Source: Alkalimonas sp. (GTDB lineage Bacteria > Pseudomonadota > Gammaproteobacteria > Enterobacterales > Alteromonadaceae). Taken from it: DNA of 52,109 bases. The DNA lies in contig NZ_JAFIFQ010000027.1 in the NCBI RefSeq assembly GCF_020831925.1, forward strand, positions 1-52,109, in the 5' to 3' direction. Made by a program: the position numbers and the translations under genes. The notes under the pieces are model-generated. The model worked only from the letters and a program-made list of their open reading frames with translations. It made no database searches and was not told the origin of the DNA. Positions 7,114-15,230 of the stretch are shown here, in pieces (position 1 is the stretch's first letter; each line of letters begins with the position of its first letter).

Positions 7114-8436
7114 TCATAGGTCTGGAAAGCGAACCTGGAAGCGGGCTCCGCCCAGTTCACTGTCACCGACTTCTAAATCACCATTATAGGAGCTGACCAG
7201 CTCTGCCACAATGGACAAGCCGACGCCATGCCCTTCTTTGTAGGTATCCAGCCGGGTACCGCGCTGGAACAATTGCTGTCGACGGGCACTTGGAATGCCT
7301 GGGCCATCGTCCTCTACTACCAGGGTAAAGGGCTGCGGGCTGACTTGTAACCGTACCTGCTGCTGACAAGCTTTGCAGGCGTTATCAAGTAAATTACCAA
7401 GGATTTCCATCATGTCGGTTTCATCGCCCTTGAATGCGGTGTCCTCTGGACAGTCAACCACAATGTGGCAGCCTTTGTGTTGGTAAATCTTACCCAGTGC
7501 ATTGATCATCTTATCCAGCAGAGGTTGCAATGGAATTTGCTTCTTCCAGACATCCTGGCCTGAACTGCTGGCGCGTTTTAGTTGGTGATCAATCATGGCA
7601 CTGATCCGATCCAGCTGCTCTTTAAGTTCCGGCTGTTCGCTCAGCGGCGAGGTATTGAGGACGGCTAGAGGTGTTTTCAGTGCATGCGCCAAATCACTTA
7701 AATGATGGCGGTAGCGTTGCTTCTGGCGGTTTTGACTAGCCAGCAGCAGGTTTAAGTCTTCTTTTAAAGCCATTAGCTCCGTAGGGTATTTACCGGTAAG
7801 CTGCTCTTGCTTGCCGCTTTCTACCCGGCGAATTTCATGATCCAGCATGGAAAGTGGCCGAGTGGTCCAACGATAAGCCAACAGCATCACCAGCAACAAC
7901 ACCAAAGCAATCCCCAGATACCAGCGGATTAGGGTGCGTAAGAAGCTCTGATGTGGTGTATTGAGTAAGTGATCCGATTGCACCACATGAACAGTCAGAG
8001 GGATGGTGCTATCGCCTTGATCAAACAACAATGCAATAGAAAGGACCCAGTATTTCTGGCCGTATTGCATGTCGGCTCTGAAGTCACTTTTACCCGGTAA
8101 TAGTTGCAGCAGCTCTGGCTCAAATTGTTGGGTAATGGAAGAGTCGGATTGCCAGAGCACATCCGATTCGTTGGTGATAAAAGCACTAAGTCCAGAGTTT
8201 GGTCGGGAGAAGTCGGGGGCTAGTGCCACATTGCTTAGCTGTACTTTGTCGGCAGAGACCTGGATTTCCGATAATATCGCATACAGGTGCACTTCCAGCT
8301 TTTGTTCAGTATTGGTCACCAGTTGGGTGTAAAAAGCGCGTTCAATCGCGATAAAAGAACCGGGCAGTAAAAAAGCGAACAGCAGCAGGCTGATCAAGCC
8401 CTGCCGCAGTTTTAACGATAAACTCATAGATGGCAT
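7114..8436 (-). CDS. phoQ: PhoQ-like sensor histidine kinase
   Basis: Membrane sensor kinase of about 440 residues. Transmembrane helices are near residues 10-30 and 170-190, with a periplasmic sensor region between them that is shorter than that of E. coli PhoQ and lacks its acidic Asp/Glu run. The H-box LSDLAHALKTPLAVL closely resembles PhoQ; the N-box (LGNLLDNACKAC) and G-boxes DDGPGIP and HGVGLSIV are intact. The start is uncertain: TTG at 8448 overlaps the phoP stop (TTGA), ATG at 8436 is nine bases past it; no clear Shine-Dalgarno exists for either. The sensed signal may differ from Mg2+ given the missing acidic patch (inference). Confidence 0.88.
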   Translation of the reverse strand: MPSMSLSLKLRQGLISLLLFAFLLPGSFIAIERAFYTQLVTNTEQKLEVHLYAILSEIQVSADKVQLSNVALAPDFSRPNSGLSAFITNESDVLWQSDSSITQQFEPELLQLLPGKSDFRADMQYGQKYWVLSIALLFDQGDSTIPLTVHVVQSDHLLNTPHQSFLRTLIRWYLGIALVLLLVMLLAYRWTTRPLSMLDHEIRRVESGKQEQLTGKYPTELMALKEDLNLLLASQNRQKQRYRHHLSDLAHALKTPLAVLNTSPLSEQPELKEQLDRISAMIDHQLKRASSSGQDVWKKQIPLQPLLDKMINALGKIYQHKGCHIVVDCPEDTAFKGDETDMMEILGNLLDNACKACQQQVRLQVSPQPFTLVVEDDGPGIPSARRQQLFQRGTRLDTYKEGHGVGLSIVAELVSSYNGDLEVGDSELGGARFQVRFPDL

Positions 8437-8444
8437 CTGAGTGT

Positions 8445-9122
8445 TCAATTCACTGCCAAGGTAAAGCGATAGCCCCGGCCTCGCAATGTCTCTATTGGTT
8501 TCAGCTCTGCTTCAGGATCCAGTTTTTTCCGCAAACGTAGCACAAAAACTTCAATCACATTGCTATCCAGATCAAAATCCTGATCATAGATATGCTCGGT
8601 CAGCTCCGTTTTCGAAATGACTTTATTTGGGTTCATCATAAAGTACTCGAGAACTTTGTATTCATAAGCCGTCAGGCTGATCTCCTGTTCATGCAGCCAA
8701 ACTTGCTGAGTGCGGCTATTGAGTGCCACTGGTCCCGCAGATAAGGTCGGGTCTGGTTGGCCAGCGGCGCGTCGGATTAATGCATTGCAGCGGGCTAAAA
8801 GCTCTTCCATATGGAAGGGCTTGGTCAGGTAGTCATCCGCGCCGGCATCCAGGCCTTCCACTTTCTCTTGCCAGCTGCCGCGGGCAGTCAGAATAATAAT
8901 AGGGGTTTTGATGTCTTTTTTACGGGCCTTACGGATTAAGCTAAGGCCGTCCATATGAGGTAAGCCTAAATCGATAATGGCCAGATCGTAAGGATATTCA
9001 CTGAGCTTGAAATCGCCATCTCGGCCATCAAATGCCATATCCACGCTGAACTGCTGGTCGGTTAGATGATTTCGGATCTGATTGGCTAGTAATTGCTCGT
9101 CTTCTACCACTAAAATGCGCAT
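8445..9122 (-). CDS. phoP: PhoP-like OmpR-family response regulator
   Basis: A 225-residue receiver plus winged-helix DNA-binding protein. The phospho-acceptor is Asp51 in AIIDLGLP, with acidic E7/D8, and Lys101 in LTKPFHMEE. The C-terminal domain (SLTAYEYKVLEYF ... VFVLRLRKKLD ... LRGRGYRFTL) is typical of the family. Its ATG shares one base with the stop of the PepSY gene (TAATG), and its stop overlaps or nearly touches the phoQ start, so all are translationally coupled. Confidence 0.93.
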   Translation of the reverse strand: MRILVVEDEQLLANQIRNHLTDQQFSVDMAFDGRDGDFKLSEYPYDLAIIDLGLPHMDGLSLIRKARKKDIKTPIIILTARGSWQEKVEGLDAGADDYLTKPFHMEELLARCNALIRRAAGQPDPTLSAGPVALNSRTQQVWLHEQEISLTAYEYKVLEYFMMNPNKVISKTELTEHIYDQDFDLDSNVIEVFVLRLRKKLDPEAELKPIETLRGRGYRFTLAVN

Positions 9123-9376
9123 TAGCGATCATCCCTTGTTACCCGGCCGGTCCGGCCATCCACTATAACTGTCACAACCCGTCCATCCCGCTGTAATACA
9201 CGGATGCGGTAGTTTTGCTGTTCAGTTTTCACATTAAGCACCCTGCCAGGGAAGCGCTGTAATGCCAGTTCTGCAGCTTGTTCTTTATTGACTGTAGGGC
9301 TGTTGTTTGCACTGGCTGCGATTGGCAACACACTGAGCAAGACAACCAATAACAGGATTGCTGTACTACGTAACAT
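9122..9376 (-). CDS. Periplasmic PepSY-domain protein
   Basis: An 84-residue exported protein. Signal peptide to about residue 23 (AAILLLVVLLSVLPIAASA-like core), then one PepSY unit: VNKEQAAELALQRFPGRVLNVKTEQ ending in VTVIVDGRTGRVTRDDR. The start at 9376 follows GGAG with a 6-base spacer. It is the first gene of the operon with phoP and phoQ. Small PepSY proteins beside PhoPQ-type systems are common in environmental gammaproteobacteria; a role in modulating the kinase or binding a ligand in the periplasm is inference. Confidence 0.85.
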   Translation of the reverse strand: MLRSTAILLLVVLLSVLPIAASANNSPTVNKEQAAELALQRFPGRVLNVKTEQQNYRIRVLQRDGRVVTVIVDGRTGRVTRDDR

Positions 9377-9435
9377 GGTTAGCTCCACAAAATTGTTTGT
9401 TGATTGTCTTGCATTGTATCTGTTGTCCTGTGCGG

Positions 9436-9948
9436 TTAGTAACCAGGCCGAACACTAACCTGAACCGGTAAACGTGGTCCGGGATCGTAATCTAGCATGG
9501 TGGTGTAATGGCGGCCACGCAAAGTGTAGCTGACCTGATAACCATCGAATACATTGTGGTACTGTACCGAACTATTGACGACCCGGCAACGCTGTTGATG
9601 GACAGTCGCTGGCTGATTATTCTGGCGCTGGATATCGCTGACAACGGCACCACCTAAGACTGCTCCGGCAGCCATCCCAACCCGTTTGTTGCTCTTGTTA
9701 CGTCCCATGGCATGGCCCAGAGCGCCGCCGGCAATAGCGCCAAGTACCACCGGGGTGGCATCTGAGCGCTGACTGCCTCGGTAATGTACTGCTTCGGTAT
9801 GACACACTTGCTGTGGGCTATGGCGAGCAATAGTACGATAGACAGGTTCCACTTTGGTAACTCTTGCGTATTCGACATGGTTGGCATGCGCAAAAGCTGA
9901 GCCTGCCACCAAGCTTGATAAGGCCGCAAAAACAGGGAGCATTTTCAT
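9436..9948 (-). CDS. Glycine-zipper 2TM domain protein
   Basis: A 170-residue exported protein. Signal peptide to about residue 20 (cleavage near AFA-HAN). A glycine-zipper segment around residues 68-102 (VLGAIAGGALGHAMG and GMAAGAVLGGAVV) matches the Rick_17kDa_Anti/SlyB-like family. The C-terminal part (YQVSYTLRGRHYTTMLDYDPG) is shared with that family's envelope proteins. No lipobox cysteine is seen, so it is likely periplasmic or outer-membrane associated rather than a lipoprotein. GAGGT precedes the ATG. It lies 59 bases upstream of the PepSY gene, so it may have its own promoter. Confidence 0.85.
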   Translation of the reverse strand: MKMLPVFAALSSLVAGSAFAHANHVEYARVTKVEPVYRTIARHSPQQVCHTEAVHYRGSQRSDATPVVLGAIAGGALGHAMGRNKSNKRVGMAAGAVLGGAVVSDIQRQNNQPATVHQQRCRVVNSSVQYHNVFDGYQVSYTLRGRHYTTMLDYDPGPRLPVQVSVRPGY

Positions 9949-10197
9949 AATTAGTACCTCGCGTGATTTACCTTATCAGCATAGGAGCTTCAGGCTTAAT
10001 TTCGGCTGAACCATACCGCAAAAATCACACTTTTATTGTGAATTTAATTTGATCTATTTATTTTTTTGGTTATATTAATTTTAACCTGGTTGACTTTTTG
10101 GTTGCTGCCAAGTGATCATTCTTGCAAGCCAGGTGGCAAGAAGAGTTGATTGCTTGCATTTTAGGTTATGCAGTGACCTTAGATGGAGTTTAAAACA

Positions 10198-10515
10198 ATG
10201 AAAACAGTTGTATTTGCTTTTGCGATGACCTGTGTTGCCCTGGTATCCAATCAATTGTTTGCCTGGGAGGCTAAGCCACAGCAGACTATTAATCAGGCCC
10301 AAAATACTGCCGCAGTGACGAAAATCAACCTCAATACTGCGAGCACAGAGCAACTGGCCTTGATCCCAGGGATTGGGCAACAAAAAGCCGAGGCCATCCA
10401 GAAGTACATCGCTGAGCATGGTGCTATTCGAAGTGAGCAACAGCTGACGGAGGTTCGTGGTATTGGTCCACGGCTGGCAGAGAAGGTTGCGCAGTACGTC
10501 CAGTTTGACCACTGA
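10198..10515 (+). CDS. ComEA-like helix-hairpin-helix protein
   Basis: A 105-residue exported protein: a signal peptide to about residue 23 (cleavage near LFA-WE), a short linker, then two HhH motifs (INLNTASTEQLALIPGIGQQKAEAI and LTEVRGIGPRLAEKV). This is the layout of the small stand-alone ComEA of gammaproteobacteria, which binds DNA in the periplasm during natural transformation in Vibrio and Haemophilus. The start at 10198 is preceded by GGAG nine bases away; a start five codons earlier is possible. No other competence gene is nearby, so a role in DNA uptake is inference. Confidence 0.88.
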   Translation: MKTVVFAFAMTCVALVSNQLFAWEAKPQQTINQAQNTAAVTKINLNTASTEQLALIPGIGQQKAEAIQKYIAEHGAIRSEQQLTEVRGIGPRLAEKVAQYVQFDH

Positions 10516-10552
10516 TAGCATCTGAAGTTAGTGTTGAAGATGTGAATGGGAG

Positions 10553-11773
10553 TTAGCTGTCTCCCATCACTTTCATTTGTTCATTGGCCCAGTTGATAGC
10601 TTCATGATATGCATCTGGCACTCTATTAGCTGGTAGTCGCAGCTGTTCTATCAGGGCGCTTGCCTGTTGCCAATCCGCATGTTCGTACCATTGCATTAGT
10701 TTTAGGTAGTCGGCCAGAACACCTGAGCCTTCAACCAGGGCTTCTTTAATATCTTTAGCCAAGGGTAATTTTTGCATTACAGACTCTATAGGTTCATCCA
10801 GCAGCGCATCCATTAGTGACATCATGCCGGTAAGATAAGCTTTGGAACTGTCGGAACCATGGAGCTCGGCCAGACCTTCAGCAAACTTGGCCCGGGTCAT
10901 CGATAAGCGCATCAGTTCGGCCGGCTTATCGCTACTGATTTGAGCGGTAAACAGCAGTGACAGAAAGCGTTTTAACTCTGCCTGACCAAGTACCACGAGA
11001 GCCTGTTTGATGGTAGCAATTTCGGTGCGACGTTTAAATATAGCTGAGTTGCTGTAACGCAGTAACTTGTAGGATAGGCTGATATCACGTTGGAAAACTG
11101 CAGTGATAGTGGTCAAATCCATTTCAGACTTGGATGTTTCATACAATAATTCAGCCAAGGTCATTTGTGCTGGTGACAGTGATTTGGTTTGCATCATTTC
11201 TGGCTTGGAAAAGAAAAAACCCTGGAAATAGTCAAAACCCAGTTCCATTGCCGTTTCAAATTGTTGATTGGTTTCCACCTTCTCTGCCAGCAACTTAATG
11301 TGTGGAAAATCGGCAATGGCTTGCTTGATTTGGTGGATGGTGTCGATGTTGGTGGATAACACATCAATTTTGATGATATCAATAAATGGGTAGAAGTGGC
11401 GCCAGACGCTCTGATGTTCATAATCATCAAGTGCCAAGACGTAGCCTTTATTTTTTAAATCCTGACATTCGGCCAGCAGGCGTTTGCCTGGTTGGATAGT
11501 TTCTAACACCTCTACCACAATCTGCTCTTTGGGCAGCATCCTTGGGTATTTTTTTTGCAGGGTATCCAGCGTAAAGTTAATAAATCCAGGCTTATCGCCG
11601 AGGAAATCTTCCAGACTAAAAGAGAACTGGCTGCCTTCTATCATTTTTGAGGTGGCTTCATCTCCGTCGATATCTGGGAAGACATTGTCCAGGCTATCCC
11701 GAAACAACAACTCATAGGCGTAGAGCTCTTTATTTCGATCCAGGATCGGTTGGCGTGCCGCATAGAAATACAT
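10553..11773 (-). CDS. EAL-HDOD signalling protein (YuxH type)
   Basis: A 406-residue cytoplasmic protein with an N-terminal EAL-like domain (about 1-195) and a C-terminal HDOD domain (about 200-390). In place of EAL it has YELLFR, the DDFGTG loop is DDYEHQ, and the AEGVET segment is AEKVET, so the metal and c-di-GMP sites look degenerate and phosphodiesterase activity is unlikely. Such proteins usually bind partners rather than cleave c-di-GMP. The gene stands alone, convergent with the ComEA-like gene across a 37-base gap. Confidence 0.88.
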   Translation of the reverse strand: MYFYAARQPILDRNKELYAYELLFRDSLDNVFPDIDGDEATSKMIEGSQFSFSLEDFLGDKPGFINFTLDTLQKKYPRMLPKEQIVVEVLETIQPGKRLLAECQDLKNKGYVLALDDYEHQSVWRHFYPFIDIIKIDVLSTNIDTIHQIKQAIADFPHIKLLAEKVETNQQFETAMELGFDYFQGFFFSKPEMMQTKSLSPAQMTLAELLYETSKSEMDLTTITAVFQRDISLSYKLLRYSNSAIFKRRTEIATIKQALVVLGQAELKRFLSLLFTAQISSDKPAELMRLSMTRAKFAEGLAELHGSDSSKAYLTGMMSLMDALLDEPIESVMQKLPLAKDIKEALVEGSGVLADYLKLMQWYEHADWQQASALIEQLRLPANRVPDAYHEAINWANEQMKVMGDS

Positions 11774-11867
11774 AGAAACTATGGTCCTCGGGGTTGTGCA
11801 GGGGTAGCTAGGTTGCTACCAGGGACTATCCTTTATTTTATAGCTGCTTGCGCGTAAGGACACAAGC

Positions 11868-11898
11868 AAAAAAAGCCCCCAGTGTTTTACTGAGGGCT
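11868..11898 (-). terminator. Rho-independent terminator of putP
   Basis: Read on the minus strand directly after the putP stop: AGCCC-T-CAGT, loop, ACTG-G-GGGCT-like stem (11874-11883 with 11889-11898, one mismatch) followed by seven T (11868-11874 as A on the plus strand). A T run also flanks the other side (11900-11906), so it may work in both directions. Confidence 0.85.
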
Positions 11899-11904
11899 GT
11901 TTTT

Positions 11905-13440
11905 TTATTCCATGTCACTTTCCAGTCGTCGCTCCATGCGTTCAAAGTCTTGCTGGATACTGACGGCAGGCTCTGCAGTGAGTTTACTCACCACAACGAT
12001 AGCGATAGCACTGAATAATGCCCCTGGCACAATTTCATACACATAGCTGCTCAGGGTTTCACCAGCAATGGTTAGCGGAGCATAGATCCAGAACAGTACT
12101 GTGCCAGCGCCAATCAGCATGCCGCTTAAGGCACCTGCATAGGTCATGCGTTTCCAATACAGGCTGAAGATAATCAGCGGGCCGAAAGCGGCACCAAAAC
12201 CGGCCCAGGCATTGCCTACCTGAGACAGCAGGTTTTGGCTGGGATTCAGTGATAAGCCAATGGCGGCCAGTGCAACGATCACAACCGAGATCCTGCCTAC
12301 CATGACCTGTTCACGATCGGACGCATTGCGGCGCATAAACGCCAGATAAAAGTCTTTGGTCAGTGAGCTGGAGGTCACCAGCAGCTGGGATGAAATGGTA
12401 CTCATGATAGCGGCCAGAATGGCAGCAAGCAGGAAGCCTCCCACCAACGGGTGGAACAGAATTTGCGACAACACAATAAAGATGGTTTCCGGATCGGCCA
12501 ATTGGCCCTCGGCATCCAGATAAGCGGCCGGACCGAGCGAACCGGTTTGGGTAGCCATATAGACAGCACCGATAATGCCGGTCAGCATGGCACCGATCAG
12601 AGCAACAATCATCCAGCTCATGCCAATACGGCGTGCTACTTTAAAATCTTTAATCGAGCGAATAGCCATAAAGCGCACGATAATATGTGGCTGACCAAAA
12701 TACCCCAAACCCCAGGCTAGTAATGAGATCACCCCTAGCACCGTTGCGCCATGCAGAGGATTGAGCATTGGCTGCTCCATACGGGCAATTTCCTGCATCA
12801 CGGGTTCAGTACCACCTAAGATAAGAAAGGCAGCCACCGGCACCAAAATCAACGCTATAAACATGATGCAGCCTTGCACAAAGTCGGTCATGCTGACGGC
12901 TAAAAAGCCACCAAACAGGGTGTAGGCTACCACCACACCAGCGGTGAGTAACAAGCCAATCTCATAGTTCAGACCAAAGGCATTTTGGAACAAGGTGCCA
13001 CCGGCATAAACACCGGCTGCCGTGTAAAGGGTAAAAAAGACGATAATCACCACTGCCGATACCAGTCGCAGTGCTCGGGTTTGATCGTTAAAGCGGTTTT
13101 CAAAGTAATCGGGCAGGGTGATGGAGTCTTTGGCAACATGGGTGTAGGTCCGCAGACGCGGTGCCACGATCAGGTAGTTTAAATAGGCGCCTACTGTCAG
13201 GCCGATGGCGATCCAGACCTCGGAAAATCCCGCCACAAAAAAAGCGCCAGGTAAGCCCATCAGAATCCAGCCGCTCATGTCGGAAGCACCGGCCGATAGG
13301 GCGGTGACGCCGGGGCCCAATTTGCGGCCACCCAGCATATAGCCGGAGACATCGCTGGTAGAGGTACGGTAGGCGTAAAGGCCTATGCCAAGCATGGCAA
13401 GAAAATAAATGGCGAGGGAGATAAAGGTGCCAGTTTCCAA
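11905..13440 (-). CDS. putP: Sodium/proline symporter
   Basis: Solute:sodium symporter of 511 residues with about 13 membrane segments. Family motifs match E. coli PutP: LGGRKLGPGVTALSAGASDMSGW, GLPGAFF, GWGLGYFGQPHI, AAIMSTISSQLLV and AWAGFGAAFGPL. I chose the TTG at 13440 because AGGAG sits six bases upstream and the protein then starts just before the first helix; the longer reading from GTG at 13494 adds a Gln-rich tail absent from the family. No putA is nearby. Proline uptake for nutrition or osmoprotection is the family role. Confidence 0.92.
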   Translation of the reverse strand: METGTFISLAIYFLAMLGIGLYAYRTSTSDVSGYMLGGRKLGPGVTALSAGASDMSGWILMGLPGAFFVAGFSEVWIAIGLTVGAYLNYLIVAPRLRTYTHVAKDSITLPDYFENRFNDQTRALRLVSAVVIIVFFTLYTAAGVYAGGTLFQNAFGLNYEIGLLLTAGVVVAYTLFGGFLAVSMTDFVQGCIMFIALILVPVAAFLILGGTEPVMQEIARMEQPMLNPLHGATVLGVISLLAWGLGYFGQPHIIVRFMAIRSIKDFKVARRIGMSWMIVALIGAMLTGIIGAVYMATQTGSLGPAAYLDAEGQLADPETIFIVLSQILFHPLVGGFLLAAILAAIMSTISSQLLVTSSSLTKDFYLAFMRRNASDREQVMVGRISVVIVALAAIGLSLNPSQNLLSQVGNAWAGFGAAFGPLIIFSLYWKRMTYAGALSGMLIGAGTVLFWIYAPLTIAGETLSSYVYEIVPGALFSAIAIVVVSKLTAEPAVSIQQDFERMERRLESDME

Positions 13441-13598
13441 AATACACTCCTGTTGATTGCTCAAACGCTGTTGTTGTTGTTTTGTCGCAAGCACTCATGC
13501 TAACAAGCTATGGCTACAAGTGCCAGCCCCGCTGTGTGAACTGCGGGGCTGTTGTCGTGAATGGTCATCCGGAAACAGTGCTTCAGGATGGAAGCCCG

Positions 13599-15230
13599 TT
13601 ACGAATAGAGCGGTTTCAGTTCGTTGCGCACAGGTTTTTGGGTACTGTCAGGTTGAAATTTTTGCCAGGCCTGCCACAAACTATCGCCCTGCCAGGTTTC
13701 GGCTTCAGGGTGATAGAGGGCTTTATTCAGCAAAAGTAGTTCACTGCGCAGAGGCTCGCCGACAGTTGCAGATAAGGCACTGAGCGTTCGGATCTGTGCA
13801 TCTAGTTGCAATTGTGCCCAGTACAACAAACAGTCACGTGCCACTTGTGGCTGGTGGTGTCGGCAGGCTTTTTTCAGCGCTGCTGAATTAAAGCTTGGGG
13901 CGGCGACGGATACTTGGCTGGCTTTTGGCCGGCGCCAGAACCAGAGTAACAGGGTTGTGCTAATCAACCAGGCTGCCAGCAGCAAACTGCTAAGATGGTT
14001 CCAATGCCAGGGTGAGGCTGGGATTTGCTCGGGAGTAATGGCTTCGCTACTGGGTAGTCGTTGGGCTGTTGTTGCATCAGACTGAGCGCTTGCCGCAGGC
14101 AATACCTGGATGGTACGAGCCGGCAGAGTGGCATAATCCAGCATTTGACGCTGACTATTCCACCAGGGTAGGCGTAGCTCAGGCAGCTGCATCTCGCCTG
14201 CTTCGGTAGGGATCATTGCCAGGGTAAAGGTCTTTTGCGCCACCAAACGACCGTTGCGTTGGGCACCCTGGCGTTCCGGTTGCTGTGGGTAGAGCCGCAT
14301 TCCTGCTGGTACCGCAAAGTCGATATCTGGCAATTGATTGGCGGCTACATCCACCCCAGACAGAGTAATGGTGCGGGTAATTGGCTCGCCCTGCCGTAGC
14401 TGAGTAAGATCACCAGACCATTCTTCGTGCAGAGTGAGCAGGCCTGCGACCAGCCAATCGCCGGGAAAGTTGGCTGGTATGGATAAGACCTCAACCTCGA
14501 TCGGTTCAGCATGCTGCAGAACGGTACGAGTGCGGGCAAAAAAGTTGCTACGGTTGCTGTCTCTGTCGAGTAATTCGCCGGTAAACTCAGGAGCGGTGAT
14601 ACTAAATTGTCCGCTTCGCTGAGGCGTAATGGCAAAGCGGCGGCTAATGGTGCGATAGCGTACGCCATCGACTAGGGTGCTGCCTTCTTCATCCCGGCCT
14701 ATCTGTTGTACGGTTGCACCTTCCATACTAGGCTCAGTCAGACTGCCGCGCTGCAAGTCGCCGCGAAAATGGATGGTCAGGGTGTAGTAGCCGGTTTGCT
14801 GCACATAGAGCCGGCTTTGCTCCAGGCTGGCGGTTAAAAATACATCAGGTTTGCCATCAGCAGCATCAGTGGCGGCAATGACTTCCAGCTCAATAGGGTG
14901 ACTTCGTGCCTGACCTACTTCAAAAGCCGGTATGGTGTAACGGCCTGGCTCCCGGGCGAACAGCGATAAACGCCAGCTGGTGCTGTGACTGGCTTCGCCA
15001 TTGATAACGCGGGTACTTTGGCTGACCGAAGGCACCGTGATGCGAAAGTCTTGCTCCAGCATGCGAAAGTTCAGTTGATCAGCGCTTAAGCGGGCATCTG
15101 CAGTTACTTCCAGCACAATAGCTTCGCCTACCATAGCCGGATTTTTATCGACACTGGCGCTGAGTTGGCTGGCCGCCCACAAGGGGCTGCTGCTAAAAAT
15201 CAACAAACACAGACAAAGGGTTCTTACCAT
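13599..15230 (-). CDS. batD: BatD-family protein
   Basis: A 543-residue envelope protein: signal peptide (about 19 residues, PLWA-ASQL), a large periplasmic part built of beta-rich repeats (oxygen-tolerance/BatD family; FARTRTVLQHAEPIEVEVLSIP-type segments), one transmembrane helix near residue 415-435 and a cytoplasmic helical tail. It is the last gene of the moxR operon and overlaps batBC by 7 bases. In Bacteroides the Bat proteins are linked to aerotolerance; in gammaproteobacteria the role is less clear and probably concerns envelope protein assembly with MoxR. Confidence 0.88.
   Translation of the reverse strand: MVRTLCLCLLIFSSSPLWAASQLSASVDKNPAMVGEAIVLEVTADARLSADQLNFRMLEQDFRITVPSVSQSTRVINGEASHSTSWRLSLFAREPGRYTIPAFEVGQARSHPIELEVIAATDAADGKPDVFLTASLEQSRLYVQQTGYYTLTIHFRGDLQRGSLTEPSMEGATVQQIGRDEEGSTLVDGVRYRTISRRFAITPQRSGQFSITAPEFTGELLDRDSNRSNFFARTRTVLQHAEPIEVEVLSIPANFPGDWLVAGLLTLHEEWSGDLTQLRQGEPITRTITLSGVDVAANQLPDIDFAVPAGMRLYPQQPERQGAQRNGRLVAQKTFTLAMIPTEAGEMQLPELRLPWWNSQRQMLDYATLPARTIQVLPAASAQSDATTAQRLPSSEAITPEQIPASPWHWNHLSSLLLAAWLISTTLLLWFWRRPKASQVSVAAPSFNSAALKKACRHHQPQVARDCLLYWAQLQLDAQIRTLSALSATVGEPLRSELLLLNKALYHPEAETWQGDSLWQAWQKFQPDSTQKPVRNELKPLYS

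Noticed and set aside
9949-10197. Riboswitch or small RNA in the AT-rich spacer before the ComEA-like gene
   Set aside because: I see AT-rich sequence consistent with divergent promoters but no convincing stem or known riboswitch motif.
13524-13551. Hairpin CAGCCCCGC / GCGGGGCTG downstream of batD
   Set aside because: The stem is strong but no T run follows on either strand, so I did not call it a terminator; it may still be one.
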